Source of the DNA: Hibiscus mutabilis
Lineage: Eukaryota > Streptophyta > Magnoliopsida > Malvales > Malvaceae
Assembly: GCA_019671005.1 (NCBI GenBank)
Contig: CM033745.1
Span: 46,123,241-46,187,240 of the forward strand
DNA length: 64,000 nucleotides
Direction of reading: 5' to 3'
A model generated the notes under the pieces. The model was not told the origin of the DNA. It saw nothing but the letters and a program-made list of their open reading frames with translations, and did not search any database. Positions 9,897 to 21,115 of this stretch are shown one piece after another (the first letter of the stretch is position 1; each line of letters begins with the position of its first letter). The translations under genes were made by a program, and so were the position numbers.

Positions 9897-12800
9897 GGTA
9901 ACACCCTAATTTTGGGCCTAGTGGTTTTTAAGTTGAGTAAACTGTGCGTTGGACCGAATTAGAGATTCGAGTCAGATTCGGGATTAAAATTGGATTAAAT
10001 TTTTTGAGTGAAAAAATATTTGGAAAAATATCTAAAAATCATTATTTAATATATGAATATTTTTGGTAAAGTCAATTTTGAAAAATGGAATTTGGAAATT
10101 TGACATTTTGCCTAGGACCAAAATGTAAAGAATGTAAAATTGTTTTTAATAATTGTTTGTTAAAAGGGTTTAAACTTTGAATCCTTAAGGAGCTATTTGG
10201 CCAAAGTATAATATCAGATTTTTCTCCTTGCTTGGCTATTTTTAAAAGGTTTGGGAAAAATATAAATAGATTTGGGGAATTAATTTTATAATTAATTCCT
10301 ATGCAAATTTTACGTAACTATCTTTTCTCTAAAAGATTTTCTCTCAAATTCTTTTCAGCCAAACACTCTTATATTCTTCAAAATCTTCAGGTAACTATTT
10401 TATTTCATCAATCTTATGGTTTTAAATGAGTTCTCAATCGGTTTCTATCAAAACCTTATTGTTTTAATCTTATTTTCTCATATAATCAATCCAATTCAGG
10501 GGGAAAGTCAACATTAGAGGTGAGCTTCGTCCTTCCCCTCTAATGTATGGTTCTTTACTAAAATTCTCAAGTTATTGATCCTTTATAAATGTTTTCTATT
10601 GAGTTTTAATGATGTGATTATGGAAATTGGTTAAATCAATGTTTAATTGATGAGATTACATGGTTTTCAAATTGGATATGTTTTGTTGAGTTCTTCATTG
10701 ATTTTAATCATGATTTTGATGTTTTATAATGTTAATAAGGTGGATTTAACATTGGAATCCCGAAGCTAGATGAATCTTTAATTTTCGAGATTGTTAGTTA
10801 TGTGTTTTTGAGGAGTTGTGGAGGTTTAATGTATGTTGGATGTATAAGGTTCATGTTAGGTTATTTTTTTTATGTCAATTGAAGTTAATTGATGGATTAA
10901 ACCTTTAGGTTTTGGCTGGGTTAAGTTTGGAAGATGTTTGATGTTGATTTCGGTTGTTTTGGAGAGGTTTCGGCTAGATTTTAAAGAGGATTGTTGTGGT
11001 TTGATGTTGCTGGGTTTGTGAATGCATTTTGATGCATTGAATCCTCTATTTTTTTGTTGTAAAATCAGGGAGGTTGATCTTCAAGCTCGTAACGTCAATT
11101 CAGAAGCTTTGGAGGAGTAGTTCGTATCGGGGAACGAGGCTTTGCATTTTCAGTGAGTGAGAACGTGGATTTTAGCTTTGAAATGGTTTAAAGGTTATAT
11201 TGGGAGTTTAAATTGAGCTTGAAACGCTAGTTTAAACTCAAAAGTAAGTATAAAGAGATATCTCCCTCGGTCGTGCTTTGGCGAAATTATATTATGCACT
11301 TGTTTTTGAATTACATGGTACCTACTGCTTATGCATAATTTAAAGTATGTTTTATACTATTTTTGATCATATATTGATAATGGATGCATTGAGAAAATGA
11401 TCCATGCAAGTATTTGGAATACTTGTCAATGCATGGTTTATGGTTTCGATGTTGCATATAAAAGCAGTGAGGTACATGGTTAGTAATAAATTATATTGGC
11501 AAGTGATGTGGTTTAAAATGTTATCAGATATAGTTGGCCGGCCATAGGATTGATAGTGCACTATAACAAGTCGCCTCTAGTGTTGAAGGGTTTATGTGTA
11601 CTGAATACTCCACCACGAGTACCCTAGTGGTTGAAGATTTATATGGTACCGAAAACTCCCGTTAGTGGGTTATGCGTCTAACCGATGATATGGGTTGCGA
11701 TGGTACCCAGGTTTGAATGTACCTTGAATTTCAGTTGAGATTGCATGACTTGTTGAGAGAACACTTGTTGAATTGTGTATCCGATGTAATATTCTGGAAG
11801 AACTTGGTCTATGATCACTTGGAAGCCAATATAATTTTTAATGTATCATATTGATGGATGTTGATGTGTAATGTTAGTTTATACATGTTTACTCTTTAAG
11901 CTTTGTATATGGATTGTTATGCATGGGAAAACATAAATTAAGGGTTGGCAAATGGGATTTGTTGCTGATCCATGATACATGTTGTATATGGTTTAATATG
12001 ATGGTTTTTGAAAGTGTTAAGTGCAAGGTTTTCAAGGTATGATGTTTTATAAGATGATTGAATTGATGATTTCAACGTGGTTTTGGAAAATAGTTTTAAA
12101 TCCATTGACGGTGTGTTGTTTAAGCACTCCTCACTAAGCTTAGTATGCATACGCTCTCTTTGTCCATCAATGCAGAGAACTAAATGTTGGAGGCAGTGAG
12201 CAAGCAAAGGAAATCCAAGGACTTCGGCTATTCGAAAGTATGATTTCAGGCTAGACTAGTAGTAATAAAGACAATCTGATTCATTGTGTTTTTGAGAGGG
12301 TTTATGCTAAACTCCCTGTTGAGCTAGTTTATAGTTCTGTTACGGGTTGATATTGCTTTGGATTCATGTTTTGGATGTTGGTTGGTTTGGTTACTACAAA
12401 GCATGCCTCTAGAATTTCTTTTAAAGTATGATGTCATGTCTTGATGATGTTTTTGTGATGTTATGATAAGGATTGACCCTTAGTAATATTGTGGATGTGT
12501 TTGAGGCATATTGGCTTATGATTGAATCCATGAAAGTGAGAAAAACCAGCAATTTGGGACATTTCAAGTCCAGGCATTTCGATATGCAGGCTAGCGTACC
12601 GGTATAGGTATGTTTATTTTGAACAGGGGTTTCACTACTCGAGTAACTGTACCAGTACAGGTCTGTGTATTTTGGCTGGTCGTTTCGATACTCGAGGAGG
12701 GTTTTAGTACGATGTTAAGCTACTAGAATCTGGACTTTTAAAATTGTGCAAGTGTATTGAAACATTTGTTCGTTTACCGATGCAGATGGTTGTTTTGTTA

Positions 12801-13121
12801 ATTAAAGTGTAGTCTGGGTTTTATATTCTTCTATTTTGGTCCTTGAATGTTATGTAAGCATTCGAATACGTTTGGATGGTTGCTTGAAGCTAGTTTTTGA
12901 TATATGAGCATGAAACCTGACTAATTAAGGATTGATAAATTCAAAGTGGAATAAGTCCCTATATTTTTTCTAGAATTGCAATTTGGTCCCTAATTTCAAT
13001 TGCGTGTAATTGGATGTCGATTCAATGCACGATCGAGTTAAAACTTTACAGGTTTGTTTCGGCAAACCCAATGTAGCTAGCTCGACTCAATCTTGCGTCT
13101 AGTCTGGGTCAAGGGGTTACA
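9897..13121 (+). repeat. LTR2 of the Tekay array (shared by E1 and E2)
   Basis: About 3.2 kb. It starts GGTAACACCC, a decayed TGTAACGCCC, and ends GGGGTTACA. It is collinear with LTR3 throughout. Like LTR1 it lacks the segment found in LTR3 at 20622-20704. It acts as the 3' LTR of E1 and the 5' LTR of E2. Confidence 0.9.
10261..10269 (+). promoter_or_regulatory. TATA box of LTR2
   Basis: TATAAATAG about 365 bases into the LTR in sense orientation, conserved at 17852-17860 in LTR3. A T/C-rich leader follows, with a possible splice donor CAG/GTAACT at about 10389-10395. Confidence 0.55.
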
Positions 13122-13216
13122 TTTGTTAGTATTAGAGCTAGGTTAGCAATAATTAGGATATTGTTATTGGTTGATTTCCGTTGGAACGCTTGCGTAGTTT
13201 ATGAGGTTTTAAGTTT

Positions 13217-13910
13217 CGAGGGTTGGCACCCGAGGCATTCGATGGATGGATGGATGGCCAGTACTGATCGAGTTTTGGATCAAATAGGGTGTAATGATGT
13301 TCGTAAGTTAGGATGTGATGTATCCCTATTGCAAGATTATGTTTATAGCTGGTGGACTATTGTGATCGCAGGCATGGAACCTGGTAATGTGACCTGGCAG
13401 TTCTTTCAAACTACTTTTAAAAGAAATATTTGGGAGTTAGATACTTGGATGAAAAGAAACGTGGGTTTATGGCTTTGGATCAGAGTAGTATGTCTTTGGC
13501 CGAGTATGAGGTATAGTTTGCTCGGTTGAGTCAATATACTCCTAAATTAGTACAGGATGAGATGCATCATTGTAATTGATTTCGTTATGGATTGGTACAG
13601 GATGTTAAGACATATATGTTGGCTTCCGATAATACTAATTTCGACGTGTTGGTTACATAGGCGAAGGACATTGAGCAGAATTTGGGTTTATCATCTCGAG
13701 TGGGAGGTTCTAGCTCGGGTAAAAGAGTTGCAGACTCTAGTTTCGGTGGTGGTCAGTTTAAAAAGCATTGTCATAAGAGGTATCGTTCTAATTCAAGGCG
13801 AGGTAGAGGTAGTGTTGGGCGAGGACTGTAGGGTCAGGGTACCCAGGCTAGAGCAGTATTTAATACATGTTCAATTTGTGGATTGCATGATCACATGAGG
13901 TAAGACTGTC
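13217..13910 (+). pseudogene. E2 gag, N-terminally deleted and disrupted
   Basis: It corresponds to E1 gag from about 5721 onward; the first 455 bases after the primer site, including the start codon, are missing. The core keeps MASTDRVLDQIGCND and YSWWTIVIAGMEPGNVTW. It then shifts frame, and stops appear at 13514 and beyond. The first knuckle (13868-13909) reads CSICGLHDH with TAA inside. A second, intact CCHC knuckle follows in the next entry, so this family carries tandem knuckles. Confidence 0.85.
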
Positions 13911-13915
13911 CACGT

Positions 13916-14554
13916 TTGGCTTGTGAGGGACATGCTCTTACTGTTATTGTTGCTAACTCTTGTTGGAGTTGTGGATCGAATGATCATTTGAGACGTGATT
14001 GTCCATTGTTGGCTGGTGGTGGACAAGCCAGGGCACTTGCGTCTGCACCACGGAGGGGTCGTGGTCATGGCCGAGGGCAGTTTCAGCGTAGGAATGATGG
14101 TTCGAGGATATTGGTTCACAACGTTGCTATCCAACCAGAGGGTGGTGGTCCTGCGAGGGTGTATAAACATCGCGAGGGACGTAACAACACTGATGTGATT
14201 GCAGGTTCCTTTACATTGTAATATTTGCCATTATTTTATTTGGTTGATTTCGGTTCTATGCATTCATATATCTTGCGTGAGCATGCACATTTTCTTTATA
14301 TACTTGTAGATGTGTTAGATGTGGGTATGCAAGTAACTAGTTCTTTCGGGGAAACGATTGTTGTGAGAAGCTTGTATAGGAGATGCCTTTTGACTGTTCA
14401 AGGTCATGTATTTGCGGCTAATTTGATGAAGTTATCGTTTTACGATTTTGATGTAATCCTAGATATGGAGTGGTTGACCGAGCATAGGGTTATGGTTGAT
14501 TTTGAAGCTAAGCGAGTTTCCTTGGAACTTGCTGACGATTACGATGGATTCTAG
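13916..14554 (+). pseudogene. E2 second zinc knuckle and aspartic protease, disrupted
   Basis: An intact CCHC knuckle, CWSCGSNDHLRRDC, lies at 13961-14002, followed by basic, Gly/Arg-rich sequence (PRRGRGHGRGQFQRR). The protease part reads YLVDFGSMHSYILREHA, with the catalytic D-S-G changed to D-F-G, then VILDMEWLTEHRVMVDFE. About 80 bases are deleted after LADDYD compared with E1, and a stop closes the frame at 14554. Confidence 0.8.
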
Positions 14555-14599
14555 ATGTTTGACATTCTTAGCCTATGTTATGAATCTGGGAACAAGGAA

Positions 14600-15960
14600 G
14601 ATAAATGTTTAGGACATGCGTACGGTATATGAGTTCCTGGGTGTTTTTTTCAAAGAGTTTCTAGGCTTGCCATCGAATAGAGAGGTTGAGTTTGGCATTG
14701 AGTTGTATGCAAATACCACTCCAGTGTCTATTGCTCCCTATCGTATGGTGCCGAATAAGTTGTAGGAGTTAAAGAAAAAACTTAAAGAGTTGCTTGATAG
14801 AGGGTTTATTCGGCCTAGTGTTTTGTCGTGGGGTGCGCCAGTGTTGTTCGTGAAAAAGAATGATAGCACAATACAGATGTACATTGATTATCGGTAACTG
14901 AATAAGTTGATGATTAAGAATAAGTCTTCTTTGCCACGAATTGATGATTTTTTCGATCAGTTTAGAGGTGCTTCAGTTTTTCTAAGATTGATTTGAGGTC
15001 CGGGTATTATCAACTGAAGGTGAAGGATGTAGATGTGTCTAAGACTACTTTTCGTACGAGGGACGGACATTATGAGTTCTTGGTGATGCCGTTTGCTTTG
15101 ACCAATGCACCAGCTGCATTCATGGATATGATGAATCAGGTATTCCATGAGTTTTTGGATCAATTTGTGGTTGTGTTTATTGATGATATCCTTGTGTATT
15201 CTCGTTCCGAGGAAGATCATGATAGACATTTATGGATTGTGCTTCAGGCATATTGCTAGAAAATCTGTTGTATGCCATGCTGAGCAAGTGTAAGTTTTGG
15301 CTTAGGGAGGTTGTTTTCCTTGGGCATGTTGTGTCAGCCGAGGGTATTCGGGTTGATCCATACAAGATTGAGGCGGTGATAGGTTGAAATTCACCTAAGT
15401 CTGTGCTGGAGGTTCTTAGTTTCCTCGGGTTGGCTGGTTATTACCGTAGGTTTTTGGATGGTTTTTTGAAGATTGTTGTTCCTTTAACTAAGTTGTTGCA
15501 AAAGAATGTTCGTTTTGAGTGGATGGAGGATAGACAATGGGCTTTTGAAAAGTTAAATGAGGCTTTGACGCAAGATCCCATATTGATTCAACCGGAGTTG
15601 GGTAAGGAGTTTGTTGTTTATAGCGATGCATCCTACATAGGTTTGGGTTGTGTGCTGATGCAAAGAGGTAAAGTTGTGGCGTATGCGTCGAGACAGTTGA
15701 AGGTACATGGGCATAATTATTTTACTAATGATCTTTAGCTTGTCGTGATGGTGTTTGTGTTGAAGATTTGGAGGCACTATCTTTATGGAGAGAATTGTTG
15801 GTTTTTACAGATCACAAGAGTTTGAAGTATTTGATGACTCAAAAGTATTTGAATCTTACGTAACAGAGATGGTTAGATTTGCTTTAGGATTATGATTTGA
15901 CAATTGAGTATCTTATGAGAAAGGCTAATGTTGTAGCCGATGCTTTGAGTACGAAGGTTG
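14600..15960 (+). pseudogene. E2 reverse transcriptase and RNase H, disrupted
   Basis: The RT core 14993-15235 is well preserved: YYQLKVKDVDVSKTTFRTRD, VMPFALTNAPAAFMDMMN and VVVFIDDILVYSRSEEDHD. The connection and RNase H region 15403-15738 is open over 111 codons, with LSFLGLAGYYRRFLDG, FVVYSDASYIGLGCVLMQRG and VVAYASRQLKVH. Stops near 14763, 14896, 15257 and 15738 prevent a full product. Confidence 0.85.
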
Positions 15961-16840
15961 TAGTGGAGTTGAAGGCGATTTTTGCGCGGTTGAGCGTGAT
16001 GCGGGATGAAGGCTTATTGGCTGAGTTACAAGTAAAGCCATCTTTGTCACAGTTGATTAAGTAAAAACAACCTTATGATGATGCGTTGGTACTGCATGTT
16101 AAGGATATCATGGATGGAAATTCTACGGATTTTTATTTTAATGATGATAGAATTTTGTGTTTCAAGGATCGAATAGTGGTGTCTAATGATGATGAGTTGA
16201 GGAGTACCATTTTGACCGAAGCACATGCTATTCCTTTTTCTATGCACCCCGGTAGTACTAGGATGTATCGATGGTTGAAGGAAGAGTACTATTGGGTTAG
16301 TTTAAGAAAGATGTGGCTAATTTTGTTGCTAGATATATGGTGTGTCAGCGTGTTAAGGCTGAGCATCAGTTTCCTTTCAGGTCTTTGCAATCGTTGAGGA
16401 TACCGAAATAGAAGTAGGAGAGAATCACCATGGATTTTGTACCTAGGTTGCCATTGACGCCCACTAAAAAGGATTCCATTTGGGTGATTGCTGATCGATT
16501 TATGATGTGTGCACATTTTGTGCAGTGCATACGATGTATACCTTGGATAAGTTGGCGGATTTGTATATTGCTGAGATTGTGCATTTGAACGGGGTGCCTA
16601 ACTTCTTAATTTCAAATAGACATCCACGGTTTATAGCAAGGTTTTGGGAGTGTTTTTATCGAGCTTTGGGTACACGGTTGAATTTCAGTACTTCGTATCA
16701 TCCTCAGACGGATGGTTAGTCTGAACGTGTGATCCAAGTCTTGGATGATATATTGAGGTGTTGTATCATTGAGTTCCAAGGAACCTAGGAGAGACACTTG
16801 CCTTTAGTAGAGTTCGCTTATAATAACAGTTATTAGGCTA
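15895..16840 (+). pseudogene. E2 integrase, disrupted
   Basis: The HHCC region (16086-16360) has EAHAIPFSMHPGSTRMYR; the first Cys is now Tyr and the second is kept (YMVCQRVKAEHQ in the correct frame). A frameshift falls near 16300. The core retains NGVPNFLISNRHPRF, where the second catalytic Asp has become His, and ALGTRLNFSTSYHPQTDG, with a stop before the catalytic Glu region. Confidence 0.85.
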
Positions 16841-16848
16841 GTATACAA

Positions 16849-17460
16849 ATGGCACTGTATAAGGCCTTGTATGGTAGGAAGTGTCGTACACTTTTGTGTT
16901 GGGTTGAGAGTGGGGAAAAACATATTTCTTTGCTAGATATGTTGAAAGATGCGAATGAGAAAGTGAAACTCATTTGTGATTGCTTGAAAGTGGCTTCGGA
17001 TCGACAGAAATCCTACGCGGATTTGAAGCTTAGAGAGATTGTGTATGCAGTTGGTGATCGCGTGTTCTTAAAGGTGTCATCTTGGAAGAAAGTGATGTGG
17101 TTCAGATGTAAGGGTAAGCTTAGTCCGGGGTTCATTAGACTGTATGAGGTTGTGGAGCGTGTTTGTCCTGTAGCTTATCGTTCGAGGTTACCTTCTGAGT
17201 TGGAGAAGATTCATGATGATATCGGTCGAATCCGTCGCACGTTATACCGGTGGAAGATATTGAGTTACAGATGTATTTGTCTTATGATGAGGAACCTGTA
17301 GAGATCCATGACTCTAGTAGTAAAGTTCTTCATGGCAAGACGATTGAGCTTGTGAAGGTGTTGTGGCGACATCGTAGAGTTGATGAGGTTATATAGGAGA
17401 GCAAAACAGTCATGATGAAGCAGTTTCTGCATTTGTTTCCTTCAGGTAAATTTCGAGGAC
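16849..17460 (+). pseudogene. E2 integrase C-terminus and chromodomain-like tail
   Basis: The open stretch 16849-17301 has MALYKALYGRKCRTLLCW, a block lost from E1, then VGDRVFLKVSSWKKVMW and LSPGFIRLYEVVERV. After a short deletion of the FHVSMF region it continues out of frame with DEEPVEIHDSSSKVLHGK and VKVLWRHRRVDEV. The polypurine tract AAGTGGGGGAGAG (17471-17483) and LTR3 follow. Confidence 0.85.
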
Positions 17461-17470
17461 GAAATTTCCT

Positions 17471-17483
17471 AAGTGGGGGAGAG
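17471..17483 (+). other. E2 polypurine tract
   Basis: AAGTGGGGGAGAG, ending one base before the TGTAACGCCC start of LTR3. Confidence 0.8.
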
Positions 17484-17484
17484 T

Positions 17485-20400
17485 TGTAACGCCCTGGTTT
17501 TGGGCCTAGTTGCTTTTAGGCTAAGTAGACGATTTGATGGACCGGATTAGAGATTCGAGTCGGATTTGGGATTAAAATTAGATTAAATATTTTTGATTGA
17601 GAAAATATTTGGGAAAAATATCTAAAAATCATTATTTAATATATGGATATTTTTGGTAAAGTTAATTTTGAAAAATGGAATTTGGAAAGTTGACATTTTG
17701 GCTAGCGACCAAAATGTAAATAATGTAAAACTATTTTTAGTGACTATTTTGTAAAAAGGTCAAAACTTTGATTCTTTAAAGAGCTATTTCGCCAAAGTTT
17801 AATATCAGGTTTTTCTCCTTGATTGGCTATTTTTAAAAGGTTTGGGAAAAATATAAATAGATTTGGGGAATTAATTTTATAATTAATTCCTAAGCAAATT
17901 TTACGTAACTACCTTTTCTCTAAAAGATTTTCTCTCAAATTCTTTTCAGCCAAACACTCTTCTCTTCTTCAAAATCTTTAGGTAACTACTTGATTTCATC
18001 AATCTTCTGGTTTTAAATGAGTTTTCAATCAGTTTCTATCAAAACCTTATTGTTTTAATCTTGTTTTCTCATGTAATCAATCCAATTAAGGGGAAAGTCA
18101 ACATTAGAGGTGAGCTTCATCCTTCTCCTCTAATGTATGGTGCTTTACTGAAATTCCCAAGTTATTGATCCTTTATAAATGTTTTCTATTGAGTTTTAAT
18201 GATGTGATTACGAAATTGGTTAAATCAATGTTTAATTGATGAGATTACATAGTTTTCGATTTGGATCTTTTTTGTTGAGTTATCGATTGATTTTAATCAT
18301 GATTTTGATGTTTTATAATGTTAATAAGGTGGATTTAACATTAGAATCCCGAAGCTAGATAAATCTCAAATTTTCGAGATTGTTTGCTATGTGTTTTTGA
18401 GGTGTTGTGGAGGTTTAATGTATGCTGGAGGTATAAGGTTCATGTTAGGTTGTTTTTTTATGCCAATTGAAGTTAATTGATGGATTAAACCTTTAATTTT
18501 TTGTTGGGTTAAGTTTGGAAGATGTTTGATGTTGATTTCAGTTGTTTTGGAGAGGTTTCAACTAGAGTTTAAAGAGGATTGTTGTGGTTTGATGTTGTTG
18601 GGTTTGTGAATGCATTTTTATGCATTGAATCCTCTATTTTTGTGGTAAAATTAGGGGAGGTTGATCCTCAAGCTCGTAGCACTTTGAAAGCTTTAGAGGA
18701 GTAGTTTGCATCGGCGAACGAGGCTTTGTGTTGTCGGTGAGTGAGAACATGGATTTCAGCTTTGAAATAATTTAAAGGTTACATTGGGAGTTTAAATTGA
18801 GCTTGAAACGCTAGTTTAACTCGAAAGTAAGTATAAAGAGATTTCTCCCTCGATCGTGCTTTGGCGAAATTGTTTTATGAACTTGTTTTTCAATTACATG
18901 GTGCCTACTGCTTATGCATGATTTAAAGTATGTTTTATACTATTTTTGATCATATATTGATAATGGATGCATTGGGAAAATGATCCATGTAAGTATGTGG
19001 AATACTTGTGAATGCATGGTTTAATGCATTGAAAATGGTTTTGATGTTGCATATAAAAACAGTGAGGTACATGGTTAGTAATGAATTATATTGGCAAATG
19101 ATGTGGTTTAAAATGTTATCAGATATAGTTGGCAGGCCATAGGATTGATAGTGCACTATAACGAGTTGCCTCGGGTGTTGAGGGGTTTATGTGTACCGAA
19201 TACTCCACCACGAGTACCCTAGTGGTTGTGGGGTTATATGGTACCGAAAACTCTCGTTAGTGGATTATGCGTCTAACCGATGATATGGGTTGTGATGGTA
19301 CCCAGTTGTGAATGTACCTTGAATTTCGGTTGAGATTGCATGAAGTGTTGAGAGGACACTTGTTGAATCGTGTATCCGATGTAATATTTTGGAAAGTGAA
19401 CTTGGTTTATGATCACTTGGAAGTCAATATAATTGTTAAAGTATCATGTTGATGGATGTTGATGTATATTGTTGGTTTATGCATGTTTACTTTTTAAGCT
19501 TTGCATATGGATTGTTATGCGTGAGAAGGCTTAAATTGAGGGTTAGCAAATGGGATTTGTTGTTGATCTATGATACATGTTGTAGATGATTTAATATGCT
19601 AGTTTTTAAAAGTGTTAAGCATGGCTTTTCAAGGCATGATGTTTTATAAGATGATTGGAATGATGATTTGAATGTGGTTTTGGAAAATAGTTTTAAATGC
19701 ATTGATGGTGTGTTGTTTGAGAACTCATCACTAAGCCTAGTGTGCTTACGCTCTCTTTGTTCATCAATACAGAGAACTAAAGGTTTGAGGCAGCGAGCAA
19801 GTAAAAGAAATTCAAATACTTCGGCTATTTTAAAGTATGATTCCAAACTAGACTACTAGTAATAAAGACAATGTGATTCATTGTGTTTTTAAAGGGTTTA
19901 TGCTAAACTCCCTGTTGAGCTAGTTTATATTGTTGTTGCGGGTTGATATTGCTTTGGATTCATGTTTTGGATGTTGGTTGGCTTGGTTACTACGAAGCAT
20001 GCCTCTAGACTTTCTTTTAAAGCATGATGTTATGTCTTGATGTTGTTTTTGTGATTTTATGATAAGGATTGATCCTTAGTAATATTGTGGATGTGTTTGA
20101 GGCATATTGGCTTATGATTGAATCCATGAAAGTGATTAGGACACTTCAAGTCCAGACGTTTTGATACGCGGGCTAGTATACCGGTACGGGTCTGCGTATT
20201 TTGTACAGGGGTTTCGGTTCTCGTGTAACTATACTGGTACGAGTCTGTGTATTTTGGCTAGTCGTTTCGATACTTGAGGAAGTGTTTCGGTACGGCATTA
20301 AGCTACTAGAATCTGGAGATTTAAAATGGTGCAAGTGTACCGAAACACTTGTTCGTGTATTGATACGGATGGTTGTTTTGTTAGTTAAAGTGTAGTCTAG

Positions 20401-20792
20401 GTTTTATATTCTTCCGTTTTGGTCCATGAATGTTATGTATGCAATCGAATGAGTTTGGATGGTTGTTTGAAGCTAGTTTTTGACATATGAGCATGAAGCT
20501 TGACTATTTAAGGATTGGTAACTTCAAAATGGAATAAGTCCCTATAATTTTCTAGAATTACAATTTGGTCCCTAATTGCAATTGCGTGCAATTGGATGTC
20601 GATTCGGCGGCTGATTGAGTTGATATTTCACCCGTTGCCAATATGCTAATCATTGGTTATAATGTTTCTTGTAGATAAGAAAAAATAAAAAATGAACGTA
20701 ATTCGAGTTAAACATTTACAGGTTTGTTTTGGCAAACCCAATGTAGCTCGCTTGGTTCAATCTTGCGTCTAGACCGGGTTAAGGGTGTTACA
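17485..20792 (+). repeat. LTR3 of the Tekay array
   Basis: 3308 bases with clean TGTAAC...GTTACA ends. TATA-like TATAAATAG is at 17852-17860. Near its 3' end it keeps a segment (20622-20704) bounded by GAGTT repeats that LTR1 and LTR2 lack, while the E3 LTR has a related segment. After the LTR the sequence switches directly into E3 integrase code; TTAGT (20793-20797) is the likely 5-bp target duplication. Confidence 0.92.
17852..17860 (+). promoter_or_regulatory. TATA box of LTR3
   Basis: TATAAATAG at the position equivalent to 10261 in LTR2, in sense orientation, followed by a T/C-rich leader. Confidence 0.55.
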
Positions 20793-21115
20793 TTAGTACT
20801 ATCGGGATGCATAGCAAAAGGAATAGTTTACGCTTTGGTCAAAATGGTACACCTCAACTCATCATCATTAGGTACCACCATCCGATCTTTGAAACAAAAC
20901 ACCCCATCATCATTAAAGTTAAAATCCGTCGAATTTCCATCCATGATATCCTTAACATGCAGTACCAACGCCTCGTCAAAAGGTTGCTTGTCCTTAATGA
21001 ACTGTGACAAAGATGGCTTTACTTGCAACTCGGCCAACAAGCCTCCATCCCGTGTCACTCCTAAATGTGCAAACATCGCCCTCAACTCCACCGCAACCTT
21101 CATACTCAAGGCATC
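20793..21115 (-). pseudogene. E3 integrase N-terminal part, truncated by the array
   Basis: Encodes FAHLGVTRDGGLLAELQVKP and MVVPNDDELRCTILTKA, then breaks at the point equivalent to the S-T-R-M-Y block of E1 and E2. The HHCC Cys pair and the DDE core are absent from the window. Confidence 0.85.

Larger units (their letters stand above)
3658..20792 (+). mobile_element. Tekay/Del-type Ty3-gypsy tandem array: LTR1-E1-LTR2-E2-LTR3
   Basis: Three homologous LTRs (partial 3658-5209, 9897-13121, 17485-20792) alternate with two homologous gag-pol regions on the plus strand. LTR3 starts TGTAACGCCC and ends GTGTTACA. The pol order is protease, RT, RNase H, integrase, and a degenerate chromodomain-like tail (KVLWRHRRVEEATYES) before the polypurine tract. 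Together with LTRs over 3 kb and a tRNA-iMet-type primer site, this points to the Tekay/Del chromovirus clade. LTR1 begins left of the window and is split by the hAT element. One shared central LTR between two bodies is the pattern left by unequal homologous recombination between elements. Confidence 0.9.
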
